From contig NC_088302.1 of assembly GCF_032854445.1 (NCBI RefSeq), positions 47,776,521 to 47,840,520 of the forward strand: a DNA stretch of 64,000 nt. Reading direction: 5' to 3'. The position numbers were made by a program, and so were the translations under genes. Positions 1 through 10,889 of this stretch are shown one piece after another (within the stretch, counting starts at the first letter, position 1; each line of letters begins with the position of its first letter). This DNA is from Liolophura sinensis (lineage: Eukaryota > Mollusca > Polyplacophora > Chitonida > Chitonidae). Below the pieces are notes generated by a model that did not search any database, was not told the DNA's origin, and saw only the letters and a program-made list of their open reading frames with translations.

Positions 1-239
1 GATGACTTATCATTATCAGGGCCACATGGGCGTTGACGATGACTTATCGCTTCTCAGCACACTTCAGGAAATTTGCTGTTAATACCAATCTGACGACTGA
101 CCTACAAAAAGATACGATGGGACCAGTCAAGCTACTCATTGGTCTAATGATTTGCAGGTTTGCAGTCAGGACTGCCCGGATTACAAAATGGCAGGCGGGA
201 TCAAAAGAACGATACATTCGCCGAGTTCCCTGTTGGTGT

Positions 240-560
240 GACACGTAGGCCTGTATTTACAGACAGATTGGTGGACGGACGTACAGAAAGGAAAATCGGA
301 CAAGTGTAACGAGAAACCTTCTACAGACACGAGGATTGGTGGATTTACGAGCATTGTGGGAGGCTTATCAATGGATCCGTCGACTGAGAGGCCTTCCATG
401 ATGCGCCAGCAGATCTACAGACGCACGGACGGGCGAAAGGATGGGCGGGCAGAATGAAAATCTAGATCAATCGAACGACCCATTGACCGAGAGACCTTCT
501 AGTGTGCCGACAGATCTACAGAATGAGAGACCGGTGGACAGGTTGACCGACAAGACCAGT
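240..560. repeat. Degenerate minisatellite
   Basis: Loosely repeated phrase: CGAGAAACCTTCTACAGAC, CTGAGAGGCCTTCCATG, CCGAGAGACCTTCTAGTG, with CAGATCTACAGA between. Copies are too diverged for a firm period. Confidence 0.4.
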
Positions 561-741
561 AGACATACCTATACTTTCAAGTGAAACTACCTCTGAATAA
601 TTATATTTTTGAATCCACAGGTGAATGAAGTCCTTACTCATGTAGAGAAGAGCTGAACTATTTTTCTGACTGAAGTGTGAAGAGATTTTACTGAAACACT
701 TTTTAAGCTCACACGTTGTTACATAAAGCCTTTATATAATT

Positions 742-988
742 TATTTATTTATCTGATTGGTGTTTTACGCCGTATTCAAGAATATTTCACTTATACGACG
801 GCGGCAAGTATTATGGTGGGAGGAAACCGGGCACAGCCCGGGGGAAACCCACGACCATCCGGAGGTTGCTGACAGACCTTCCCACTTACGGCCTGAGAGG
901 AAGCCAGCATGAGTTGGACTTGAACTCACAGCGACTGCATTGGTGAGAGGCTCCTGAGTCGCGCTAACCGACTGAGCTACGGAGGACC
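742..988 (-). mobile_element. tRNA-headed SINE (MetaSINE-like), near full length
   Basis: Read on the minus strand: a tRNA-like head with A box near 975 (TAGCTCAGTCGGTTAGCGCG) and B box near 920 (GTTCAAGTCC), then the conserved core (CCGGTTTCCTCCCACCATAA, TTCTTGAATACGGCGTAAAA) and an AAATAAATAA tail. This copy shows the family's full order and serves as reference for the others listed. The head implies pol III transcription and LINE-assisted insertion (family knowledge). Confidence 0.85.
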
Positions 989-1249
989 CTTTGTATAATT
1001 AAAGAATTATTTTAGTAGAAAGACACGGCTTTTTCATTTGTAACTTGTGTGTTTACGAGTCTCTTGTTCTAGAAGTAAATATTACAATCCAAGATTTTAT
1101 TTGAATAGTGGATCAACCCGGTTTGTACCTTGGGATTCACATATGGAGATCATTGAAAGCGGCCGAAGACAATAACATTAATTAGTGTCTTATAATGAAA
1201 CCTAAATGCCGCCCTGTTATTATCAGGACACAACAGTTGATAGTTATTT

Positions 1250-1507
1250 GATTTATTTATTTGATTAGTATTTTACTCAAGAATATTTAACTTATACGTC
1301 GGTGGCCAGCATTATGGTTGGAGGAAGCCGGGCAGAGCCGGGGAGAAACCCACGACCAACCGCAGGTTGTTGACAGACCTTCTCGCGTACGGCCGGAGAA
1401 GAAGCCAACATGAACTGATGGAGTTGAACACAGCGATGTCATTGGTGAGAGGTTCCTGGTCATTGCGCCGCGCTAGCAAACTAATCACCTCGGCCACGGA
1501 GGCCCCT
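1250..1507 (-). mobile_element. tRNA-headed SINE (MetaSINE-like)
   Basis: Head at the right (GGGGCCTCCGTGGCC on minus), core and ATTTATTTATTT-type tail at the left. Slightly diverged from the 742-988 copy. Confidence 0.83.
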
Positions 1508-1509
1508 AG

Positions 1510-3332
1510 CAGTTGAAAAGTGTAATGCAAGAATGACTTTCATTCAGTATATCTGGTGTGTTTATTTGTGTAAGCATGACATTGACTTGACAAATTTGAT
1601 TTAAATATAGAGCATTAATATTATTCTTGTGCCTGCGCATCACAGAATATACACAGACATGAAGCCATTTAATTAAGGAAGTTGTGTTGTCTTATCGGTG
1701 TTTACCATATATACATACTTCTGAGGCACAAAAAGGTATGGAACCAATTTTGAATAAAACACTGAACACTGAAACACTGAAGTCCCTGCACAGTCCACTC
1801 AGCAGATCAGCATGGTAGTGAAGAAAATCAGCTTATACACATCGCTCAGTATCTGTGACGGTACGGGTCGTTCCCACGGGACACCAGTGTTGATGAGTGC
1901 CGGAGAGATGAAATCATTAATAAATACAGGGAATGGTCGACGAGGATTTAAGGGAGAAAAGGCTTATCGATGGATCTGGTTCCCAGGGGAGTCTGAAGAC
2001 AGCAACTAGATATACCTTATTAGCAATCAATATACCTAGGCGTAAATGCTGGTGAGCGGTCATGACGTATGAATGCTGTGTTCTCAGAGCTTGCTAACAC
2101 TGCAGAGTTGAAGACTAAACGGCGGACGTCCTCGTATAGAGACTGCCTGGAATGGACACCAATGGATTACTTTATGAATCGATAGCGTTCTCGCTCGGGA
2201 AGCCGAGGCTCTGATCGCCCGGTTAAATCAAATCCCCCGGGTAAGGTTATCATGATGGAGTCTGTCTCATCGAGGAGCCGTCTGAGCGAGTAATTTCAGG
2301 AGCGGTTACGAGTGTGGAGTCACCGATTTACCACCGGGTGCCAGGGCCTACACGAAGAACCAATAACACCATCTGGAATAGTTACCGTACTCGGTAATCT
2401 GCAATGGAAAGAGCAAAGGTTATCAGGAAGACTTCTAGACTGTGGATATTTATATGAACGGCTCAAACGTCTGGTAATAATAAAACTGGAGATATACAAA
2501 CTTCTTAATACCTGTATTTCTGGTTCAGAACAAAAACGAATGTCCTACCAAATTTATCATGTGAAATCAATATAAAAGGCGGTATGTAAAACGCAAAGCA
2601 ATGCCAAGATATATCGGCCTGTGAAGACGTACTGGAAACATGCCAATTTGATGCCCAAGCCAAAGGATCAGAGAGCTGTTTTGACCTTTAGTAAAAGAAA
2701 GCTAAAATATCAAGTAAGCTTCATCATACATACTGAAAACTATGCGTAAAAATACTTTCATTTGTTTTTTTAGATATTTTTTAAGTGTTGAGGCATTCAG
2801 ATATTTGAATACTATGGTGGGCTGTATGAGCCATACTGATGATATCTATGAACTCTGACGTCACATCACATTTTTCCCTGATGATCACCAAAAGGAAGGG
2901 ATTTGGGGGGAAATTATTTCAGTCATCTTTTACTCATAGATAAAAAGGGATTATTTCAACATTCTGTGTGTCGTAACTAGAGTTGGATAAACCTCATGTG
3001 ACGAGTTCCTAACCTCTGATATGGTGTGGTCCATAAACCAAAAGTAATTCAAATGTTTGAGCGTCTTTAACTCTTTCACACAAATCTAAAAAAATAAATG
3101 ACAGTACACTAAGGCATAGTTTTAAGTGATCTGTTTATTGATCCCTAATTCGATTTCTTCTTTTTAGTGGGATAAAAGTGCGACTTACCTAGTTTGTTTT
3201 AATACATAGAAGTGCCATAGACTTAAATACTAATTGTAAATTTTGTGATAGATGTCGAAGTTCAGGAAATAGAACTTCAGTTTATGACTTTTGAGCCAGG
3301 AGTTCTCCTGAATAAGAATTATTACTGCATTG
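1510..3332. other. No recognised gene
   Basis: Short frames at 1812-2009 and 2312-2575 have no recognisable motif. I see no repeat family here. Confidence 0.5.
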
Positions 3333-3416
3333 TCGCAAAAGGTTGCGATAACACCAATTGAAATAATTAAATTTATTTCAATAGGAAGTGAGTGCAATTG
3401 CACACCTTCACTTCCT
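3333..3416. other. Cluster of three consecutive hairpins
   Basis: TCGCAA-AAGG-TTGCGA at about 3333-3348; ATTGAAATA with TATTTCAAT at 3357-3382; AGGAAGTGA with TCACTTCCT at 3383-3416, the last enclosing the 12-base palindrome GTGCAATTGCAC. All stems are perfect. No gene is nearby and function is unknown. Confidence 0.6.
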
Positions 3417-3705
3417 CTGCATTGTGGCTAACATAGCATTTGCATTTGCTTCCTTTTAAGGTTCCTTATTTGCAAGATAATCTAACCACTGGATTATTAA
3501 TTTTATTTGTTTATTAGTGCTGGGTCACATATTGAAATCGTTTGGATTTTTAGTATCTTTTTTCCGTTTCATTGAAAGATTTAAGAGCTATAAAAATTTT
3601 TATTGGATGTTGTTGAAATTTGGTGACTAGGAACAAGGCTATGAGGTAATACACTGGACAAGGCATTCTTATGGATGTACAACTTCTTGGTTTATTTAAC
3701 ACAAC

Positions 3706-3741
3706 GTTTCGATGCAGATACTAGCATCGTTATCAAGTGAA
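3706..3741 (-). ncRNA. Hammerhead-like hairpin at the 3' end of the Penelope element
   Basis: Minus strand: CTTGATAA, then stem CGATGC with an 8-base loop and GCATCG, then AAACG. Penelope-like elements are known to carry hammerhead ribozymes, in which a CUGANGA box, stem II and GAAA follow each other in this order. The stem and GAAA are present; the CUGANGA box here would read UUGAUAA, so cleavage activity is doubtful. Confidence 0.35.
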
Positions 3742-3865
3742 TGACATCAAAATTACCACTGCGCTTATATATGGCAAGAGAAGCAAATGTCAACAGATAA
3801 AACAAAAAGAGGGTAAACAGTCCTCAGGGGATTAAGGTGTCCTGGGGTGAGTGTTGGGGTACTGA

Positions 3866-5605
3866 CTAGGCTCGGTGGGGTTCCTGAGCGGTTTGGAGGA
3901 TTAGCAGATCATAAGCTGAGGGGAGGTAGATGCCGTGATCTCTGTTCAGGCTGGGCTTTAATCTCTTAATCTGGATGGCTTCCTGTAGTTTTCGTTTCTT
4001 CCAATGGGGCTGATTCATGTTAAGTGTCCTGACTGTATTCCAGTTGATGTTGTGGGATGGGTTTTCATGTATGTGGTCAGATATGGCAGATTTGGAGTCA
4101 AGTTTCTGTACTGATGATTGGTGTTCTTTAATTCTGGTTTGAAGCTGTCTGCCTGTTTCACCTATGTAGGAGTTGTTGCAGCTGCATTTTAATTGGTAGA
4201 CAACTCCTTTGGGAGGCTGGGGTTTGGTTGGTGTCTTCTTTCCTGTGGCATGTAGGTGGGTCTTTAGTGTGGTCAGGCTTCTGAAGACTGTTTCTATTCC
4301 AGTTGTCTGTTTTATTAGGCGGGCTATTTTGTGGCTGGTTGGACCTATGTAGGGGAGGTTGATTCGTATACCGGGGCCTTCCACGTGGACTCTAGGCTGT
4401 TGATTGTGTTCAGGTTGCGAGGACTTCTGGATGGTTTTATTTACTTGGTCTGCTGGGTATCCATTCAGGTGGGTGAAAACTGTGCGCAGGTGTTGGATCT
4501 CTTCATCTAAGTTGCTATTACAGATGAGTTTAGCTCTCTTTGTGAGGGTGGAGATGATGCCGGTCTTGGTTTTGGGCGGGTGGTTGGACTTGTAGTGGAT
4601 GTACTGGTCGGAGTGGGTCGGTTTGCGGTACACTGTGGTTTGGAGAGCGTCCGCTGTTCTCTTCACGTGGACATCTAGGAATGGTATTTGTTGGTCTTTT
4701 TCAGTTTCCATGGTGAATTTGATGCGTTGGTGTTGTGAATTTAGGTGGTCAAGTAAGGCAGATGGATCTTGGTGGTGTTGAAGTGCGACGAAGGTATCGT
4801 CCACTTTTCGCATCCAACAGATGGGCTGGATGGGTGACGTGGCTAAGGCTTTGTTCTCTAGTTCAGTTAGGTAGATCTCGGAGACAATCGGGGATAGTGG
4901 GGATCCCATGGGGAGGCCATGGATCTGCTCATAAATTGTGTCACCCCAAGTGAAGTAAGTGGATGACAGGCAACAGTCCAGTAGGCGGATGATATTATCT
5001 GGGGATAGGGATGTCGTCGGTGGAGTGGTTGTTATCTTGTCTCTTATGACATCTAGGGCTTGGCTAGTTGGGACATTGGTAAATAGGTCAATAACATCGT
5101 AGCTCACAAGTTTGCAGGGTTCATTGATCTGACGTATTTTGTTACAGAAGTCAGCTGAGTCTTTGATAAAGGAGTCGGCAGCCTTAGACCATAGTGATAG
5201 TAGTCTCGTGAGGTACTGGGCAGTGTTATAGAAGACAGTTCCTCTGGAGCATATCAGTAACCTGGCTTTTACAGGGTCCTTGTGGATTTTGATGGTTGCA
5301 CGGGCATACGGTGCACGGGGGTGTTGCACTGTTAACTTACGTTGGATTTCAGGTGTGATCTCACCACTGGTTTTGAGTTGGTTCAGGAGGGATCTGTGTT
5401 GCCGGTCAAACTTGTTGGTGGGGTCAGTTTTCAGGGTTCGGTATGTGGACTGGTCTGTTAGTAAGTTGTCTACCAGTTTGTTAAAATCTGTTTTGTCAAG
5501 AATGGCTGCGGCTTTTCCTTTATCAGCTGGTGCTATGGTTATGGACTTGTCTTTCTTCAGTTCGGCCAGGAGTATCCCCTCACCGACTTCTAAATGCCAC
5601 TTAAG
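3866..5605 (-). CDS. Penelope-type reverse transcriptase with GIY-YIG endonuclease
   Basis: An open frame of 650 residues runs 5818-3866; only the part from 5605 belongs to the element and the first ~70 residues are read from flanking host DNA. Order of motifs: KSITIAPADKGKAAAILDKT (conserved Penelope N-terminal block), KIHKDPVKARLLIC, palm motif A SYDVIDLFTNVP, motif B GLPMGSPLSPIVSEIY, motif C KVDDTFVAL (catalytic DD present), then FLDVHVKR and TTVYRKPTHSDQYIHY. The C-terminal domain has VYQLKCSCNNSYIGETGRQL, the GIY-YIG nuclease signature of the group. In complete elements these do RT and nicking for target-primed insertion; this copy lacks its 5' part. Confidence 0.92.
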   Translation of the reverse strand, partial: LKWHLEVGEGILLAELKKDKSITIAPADKGKAAAILDKTDFNKLVDNLLTDQSTYRTLKTDPTNKFDRQHRSLLNQLKTSGEITPEIQRKLTVQHPRAPYARATIKIHKDPVKARLLICSRGTVFYNTAQYLTRLLSLWSKAADSFIKDSADFCNKIRQINEPCKLVSYDVIDLFTNVPTSQALDVIRDKITTTPPTTSLSPDNIIRLLDCCLSSTYFTWGDTIYEQIHGLPMGSPLSPIVSEIYLTELENKALATSPIQPICWMRKVDDTFVALQHHQDPSALLDHLNSQHQRIKFTMETEKDQQIPFLDVHVKRTADALQTTVYRKPTHSDQYIHYKSNHPPKTKTGIISTLTKRAKLICNSNLDEEIQHLRTVFTHLNGYPADQVNKTIQKSSQPEHNQQPRVHVEGPGIRINLPYIGPTSHKIARLIKQTTGIETVFRSLTTLKTHLHATGKKTPTKPQPPKGVVYQLKCSCNNSYIGETGRQLQTRIKEHQSSVQKLDSKSAISDHIHENPSHNINWNTVRTLNMNQPHWKKRKLQEAIQIKRLKPSLNRDHGIYLPSAYDLLILQTAQEPHRA

Positions 5606-5622
5606 CAAGGCTATGAGGTAAT

Positions 5623-7125
5623 TTGGGCTGTTTTTGGTTAACTTTGGTCTCGTGACAAAGTGGCCAACTTGGATTTTGATTAAAACCACTAAAAATCTTC
5701 TTCTCAAGAAGCAACGAACGGGTTCTTTTGAAATATGATATACTTGTAGAGTGATCCCAGTTTTAAGAAGTTTGAAAAAAAATTTGAACATACATTGAAA
5801 ACGTTGACAGCTCGCCATTGATCATACTTATGACGTCTTAAAAGGTGTCTAATTTTGATAATAATTTCATGTATTCTGGTGCCTTTGGTAACGCTGATTG
5901 CGAATCTGCTTTAGGATTTTGCCTATCTTTGTAACTATTTGATATATAGTCAAAAACTTTTTTCAGTCACGTAATTTCAATGGCCTGTAACTCGAGAACT
6001 ATGAAAGGTACAATTCTGAGACTTGCACCAAATTGTAGCCCATGACATGTAGTTTCTGGTGCATGCCAACAGAGCTATGATCTATAATTTTCTCACTAGA
6101 AATATTTAAATGACACCACTCAACTTCACAAATAGAAATGTCAGCCTGTGCATTTAACACAGCTTTTGGAGGTAACTGTGTATTACTTACTATACATGTG
6201 CTGCAGGTAAGCTACCTGCCTGTCATTCAAACCGAGAAATGAACAACTCTCCCTCCTGTCCATAGCTATCCACGGACAATTTTCAATGTTTGCACGTAAA
6301 GCCAGCCCTGTTCACAGTGCATCATGGGCAATTCTCAACAATCCCTAAGGCATTCCCCATACCCTCGTTCTATCAGGAATATAAGTCCAATGCCATGGCG
6401 AAATATACGAGAAATCTATCCACACCTTGAGTCATGACGAGCCCAAAACATGTTACTCTTATTAGGCCAAATTCAACCGTTAAAGAAATATCGTGGTTTC
6501 CAGTTTCTATTCAGGTCTAGACCTTACATGTCCATCAGAAAGAGACGGGTTGTAGGATGCCGCACAGAAAAGTAACTACGAAACCGTACTCCATGGCTTT
6601 GGACTGAAGATCTTTTTTACAGAAAACAACACACAACACCGCTTACTCCTTCTAACTGTTTAGACCAAAATTTCATGTCTTTATAGTCTCCTAACATTTC
6701 CTGTCACCTACATGCAATCTGTCCTCGCCCGCCCTCAAAATTGAACTGAGCCCAAGCAAACCAGATGGGACCCTATGAAATCTACATACTTAACTAGGTG
6801 CGGCGATCGCCAGGGCCTAGCGCGATCAAGACGCTGTGGTGGTTTTCACCACCAGACGCATTGTATATGATAGCTGGTGGTGTGCGGTTCAAACCCAGTT
6901 GATTATTTTTCATTTTTGTGATGCTGTATGTGTACTTCGGCAGGTGAATAAAGCTATTCGTCGTTATGTGTGTTAGCATCTGTTGGTTAACAGGTGTTTT
7001 CCAAGGCTTAATTTCTTCCGATAATGGCAAATTAGTTCAGTGAGACACTTTCACATTGATTTTTATTTGACATTCAGTTGGGCTCTGATGCTTGGTCCCC
7101 GGGATCGCTGTAAGGAACGTAACAG
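5623..7125. other. No recognised gene
   Basis: Flank of the Penelope insertion. Only short frames are present and no repeats stand out. Confidence 0.5.
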
Positions 7126-7275
7126 CTTTAATTCGATTTGTGTTTTGAGCTGCACTCAAGAATATTCCGTTTATACGACGGCGGCCAACATTGTGGTGGT
7201 ACGAAATCGGTCATAGCCCGAGGGAAACCCACGACCATCCGCAGGTTGCTGAAAGACCTTCCCTCGTGCCGGTCT
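7126..7275 (-). mobile_element. SINE fragment (MetaSINE-like core)
   Basis: Carries only core and tail (CACTCAAGAATATTCCGTTT, ACGACGGCGGCCAACATT); the tRNA head is missing. Confidence 0.75.
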
Positions 7276-7478
7276 GGATTACGAATAGTCTGTACGTGCA
7301 TTATGCTGATGTAAACTAAACGTAGTATTCTTCGTGGTGTAAAAATTCCTGCATTGTTCAAATCATTACTGATACTCTTTTTTTGACATGTTTTTTTTTT
7401 CTATACTTATTATTAATCCTATAAACGAGTCACTGATAAACAAAATGATAATTATATCTGCCCTAGACACGCGTGTCG

Positions 7479-7690
7479 GGGGCCTCCGTGCTGCTAGTGC
7501 AGCACAATGACCCACGAGCTGCACATAATGCGATCGCTTTGAGATCAAGTCCAGCTGATACTTCCTCTGTGGTCTGTCAGCAACATGCAGATGGTCGTTT
7601 CTTCATACCATAACGCTGGCCACCGTCTTGTCAGTAAAATATTCTTATGTGCGGTGCTAAACTCCTATGAAATAAAAAAAATTAATAAAC
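7479..7690 (+). mobile_element. tRNA-headed SINE (MetaSINE-like), diverged
   Basis: Plus orientation: GGGGGCCTCCGTGCTGC head, B box GATCAAGTCC, core CATAACGCTGGCCACCGTC and a TGAAATAAAAAAAATTAATA tail. Opposite to the fragment 200 bp to its left. Confidence 0.75.
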
Positions 7691-7999
7691 AACAAGAGTG
7701 GCAATGTCTTCTCGCTTTTAGTCGAACACTGTATGAGTTCATACCTACAGCTTAACTCTTCAGTGACAACATAAAATCTGAGCACTCGTTTGTCCCAGTC
7801 AAGTGTGGTTTAAAGTGAAAATATAGGTGTGTCATGACTTTAGTCCCTACGGCGCTCTGATGGAATTTAAGTCATGGAATTACAGAAAAGTGACATGTGA
7901 AAACAAGACTTTACTTTAGGCCCGGAAGAGCTTCTGACGGATTACGCGCGATCTGCTGCGAATCCCTCCTGACGAGATATTGTCCCCAGAATGCAGACA

Positions 8000-8440
8000 T
8001 ATCAACACAGAACACGTGTGAGTACCGACCGTGGTATACAACGGGTTGACATATTACACACGTGGAATGGCCAGCATTGCCTAACTGTAATAAGAAGCAT
8101 GTAATATCTGAGGGAACAGGTACCGTAGTATAAGGGGGAAGATTTTTGAGAGGGGGGGGGGGGCATTTGGAATAACCAACGTGACATATTTGAATTTTTC
8201 GGGATATATCATATAAGTGGATGTACTGTTCAGTTTGTATATTCATCGTGGCCTGCTTGTGTGTATCATGGTACATACATCGACACATTACCCAGTTGTA
8301 ATTTTACGCCAGCATTGCGTATTTGAGTGCATCGTGGTATATTATATAGGTGGACACATTATCCAGTTATAATAAGCAATATACCACATTTGTGTGTATC
8401 GTGATGAACTATACAGCGAAGTGTTATTGCAGTTTCGGAA
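8000..8440. repeat. Degenerate ~90-bp tandem repeat
   Basis: Phrases such as ATCGTGGTATATTATATAGG, GGACACATTATCCAGTTATA and ACACATTACCCAGTTGTAAT recur four or so times with heavy divergence. A G-run lies at 8150-8163. Confidence 0.45.
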
Positions 8441-8542
8441 CAAACCTCTCCATGCCCTTTGCTGAAAACGAACACTGTGTAAAACGGCTACTGGTCACCA
8501 ATCCATGTCCAATGATGTTCGAATCGAGCTCCAGACAGACCA

Positions 8543-8705
8543 GTTGTGATTCGTTAATAATAAGTAAATCTCCTCTAACTCATAAATACAGTCAGCGTGT
8601 AAGTTGCTACGTCTAAAGTATTTACATGAACAGTTAGAATAAAACGCTAAAAGAGATAAAATGAAGCCGAATTTCAACGCTTACCTGTGACGCCCATTTT
8701 TGTTT
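8543..8705 (+). repeat. Dispersed repeat family R3, copy 1
   Basis: Contains TTTACATGAACAGTTAGAAT, AAAACGCTAAAAGAGATAAA, GAAGCCGAATTTCAACGCTT. Five copies of this sequence, all in plus orientation, occur in the window (8543, 23424, 34577, 53866, 58203). No tRNA head, coding capacity or clear terminal inverted repeats seen. Confidence 0.6.
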
Positions 8706-8839
8706 TAACAATTTTCTCTTTATTATCGCTAATACAAAAGTTAGATATATTTTAAAAACATATTTTAAATGCTAGTATCCTTAATTTGCTTTTTGGTAGC
8801 AAGGTATATTTCTTCAAGTATTCGTCTGATATTGTGGCT

Positions 8840-9065
8840 GAGACCTTCTAGAACGCGGAGGTCACGGCTTTATCAAAATCAATTACAACCGCGTTCTCCG
8901 CGACCTTCGTGCTCCTGTGGAACACGCGAAGCCGCGCCCTCAGAGTTTTCAGTGCCTTCTGTGCTCTCTGTGGGTCACGAAGGTCACAGAAATTGAGGTT
9001 CCAAAGTGTTCCGCGATCTTCCTGACCCTGTGGAACACGCAGAGTCGCAAAGGTCGAAGTCACAA
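8840..9065. other. GC-rich stretch with CTCTGTG-like phrases
   Basis: Phrases GCGACCTTCGTGCTCCTGTG / GAACACGCGAAG and GCGATCTTCCTGACCCTGTG / GAACACGCAGAG form two loose copies about 125 bp apart, with GCCTTCTGTGCTCTCTGTGG between. Composition is unlike the surrounding AT-rich DNA. Confidence 0.5.
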
Positions 9066-9149
9066 TGTATACTTTCAGCCAACATAGTCTTGTGTGTACA
9101 AAGAGTCAAACAATGTAATGTTATACTGACGTACGTAACTATTTTATTT

Positions 9150-9317
9150 TGATCTATTTTGATTGGTGTTTTACGCCGTAGTCAAGAATATTTCACACAC
9201 GACGGCGGCCAGCATTATGGTGGAAGGAAACAGGGCAGAGCCCTGGGGAATCCCACGACTATCCGCAGGTTGCTGTGGGACCTTCCCACGTACAGCAGGT
9301 GAGGAAGCCAGCATGAC
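9150..9317 (-). mobile_element. SINE fragment (MetaSINE-like core)
   Basis: Core GGTGTTTTACGCCGTAGTCA to GAGGAAGCCAGCATGA; head missing. Confidence 0.78.
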
Positions 9318-9878
9318 GTACGTAACTACCATGTCAGTGATATGCCTTCATAACTAACTGGTATATTAGATCTTTACGTGTGTTTCTCGCATGGTGCCAA
9401 GTCATGAACTAGAGGCATGTCATATTGTAGCTCTGGCGGATTAATCATCCAGTTAAGAGACTGTGACAAGGACACATCATAGTGTTTACTGAGCCAACTT
9501 TGTCGCCTGCCAGTGTTCCACGTGACCTTTCCACCTCTGCTTCGTAATGAAATTAACTGGCCCAAACATTTTTTCAGTTAGTGATCCAGAAGAAGGCAGT
9601 AAATGTACGTGTCCGTATTTCAAGAAAGGCTCCAGAATTTTTCTTTAAAGCATGAGAAATTACATCAGAGATCAGTTTTGACGGTCAGTATATTTCTTTA
9701 GTTACCTTGCAATTTATTTTACAGCTATTTCTAACGCAAATGTTTCTTTAGGTTCGACAAAACCCTTGCTAATTTTGAACAATTAATTTGTATGACGAGG
9801 TTCAATAGTAAAGTTTTACCTGCCACTATTATCCCTTTGGAATAATCTGGCAGTGCATGGTATGGCACCCTGCAGGGT

Positions 9879-10241
9879 ATGGGGGATTGTCACCTTAGGG
9901 ATCACGTTAATAAACAACGGAGGTACTCTGTAGCTTCCTTAATACATTGCCAACTTGCTGGGCTGTTACTTGCATGGAAGCACTATACTGGGACTCCTGT
10001 GTTTCCGGATAAATGGCGTTTCCATCTTTATCTCAGTTTGAACAGCTGTGATTGTTGGCATTACGTGCCTATTGGCTCATATTTATCGCCCTTGGCAGAG
10101 GCAGGTCTATTCCCAGAGATTGACGCTTTGATGGATACAGGAGCCCTCATACACTCAGCTGCCTCCCTGGGGCTCAGCCGTCCTTACAGTAGCAAGTCAG
10201 GCAAGGTTAAGAGACCTGCTGTTCAGTGGGCGCTAATTTAA
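9879..10241 (+). CDS. Hypothetical 120-residue open frame
   Basis: ATG at 9879, stop at 10239-10241. I do not recognise it. One stretch, ALMDTGALIHSAASLGLSRP, has the spacing of the DxG..N....L.L.RP segment of cytosolic phospholipase A2, but the key Asn is not there and no flanking exon supports it. It could be a relic exon or chance. Confidence 0.2.
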   Translation: MGDCHLRDHVNKQRRYSVASLIHCQLAGLLLAWKHYTGTPVFPDKWRFHLYLSLNSCDCWHYVPIGSYLSPLAEAGLFPEIDALMDTGALIHSAASLGLSRPYSSKSGKVKRPAVQWALI

Positions 10242-10889
10242 TTTGGTATCTTGAACGAAGGCTGTGTGCTACGTTATAAGGGTTCATTTAGTCACCCAGC
10301 TGTACCTTAGGGACCAACACGTGTAAGATGACACGTTGATAAGTTGAGATAGAATATATAGAGCCTTCTTATACCAACAGGATGTCAGCAGCACCAGATG
10401 GACCTTGGCAGAACAAGTTGTGGCATGGCCACAACGTTACGCTTTCACTGAACCTGATTCCGTCCCTTTAACACTAATACACCGATACGGATCTTTCCTG
10501 TTCAGTTTCTTGGTATAAGTAAAAGGACGGAGTTCTTGCAACGCCAAGCTAGAAAGCAATCATTTGGGCAGAATAGTGGTAAAAGTGCTCACTACATGCC
10601 TGTATGTCAGACAGTGAACCCAATGAACACGGTCTGGAGGACAAAAGGAATTACATCTTCAGGCTTCTGTATGATGATAACGTTTAGTACTTCCACTCTA
10701 GATCTACCATCACTTCTGTCTAAGCCTCTGTTCACTAACTTCTTTATTCTTACGCTTCTGTATTCTACACACCCATCCGCGATTCTAACTACCACGTATC
10801 GTTTCTGCCAGGAGTTCTTTTTATCCAGCACGGCTACACATCTATCTATTCAGTAACCATGCACCTACAATTCTCTATACCCAGTGTCC

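Larger units (their letters stand above)
3651..5605 (-). mobile_element. Penelope-like retroelement, 5'-truncated
   Basis: The insertion is bounded by a 17-bp direct repeat CAAGGCTATGAGGTAAT at 3634-3650 and 5606-5622, which I read as its target-site duplication, so its limits are well defined. The minus-strand frame codes for a Penelope-type reverse transcriptase followed by a GIY-YIG endonuclease. The 3' untranslated part contains the GATGC/GCATC-GAAACG hairpin typical of the group. Length is about 1.95 kb, below the usual full length of the group, and the frame begins abruptly at the right edge, so the 5' end was lost on insertion, the common fate of target-primed copies. The long open frame suggests a fairly recent insertion. 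Confidence 0.88.

Noticed and set aside
4404-5621. Several plus-strand frames of 60-113 residues
   Set aside because: All are antisense shadows of the Penelope reverse transcriptase frame.
7911-8288. 125-residue minus-strand frame
   Set aside because: Lies in a degenerate ~90-bp tandem repeat and shows no recognisable domain.
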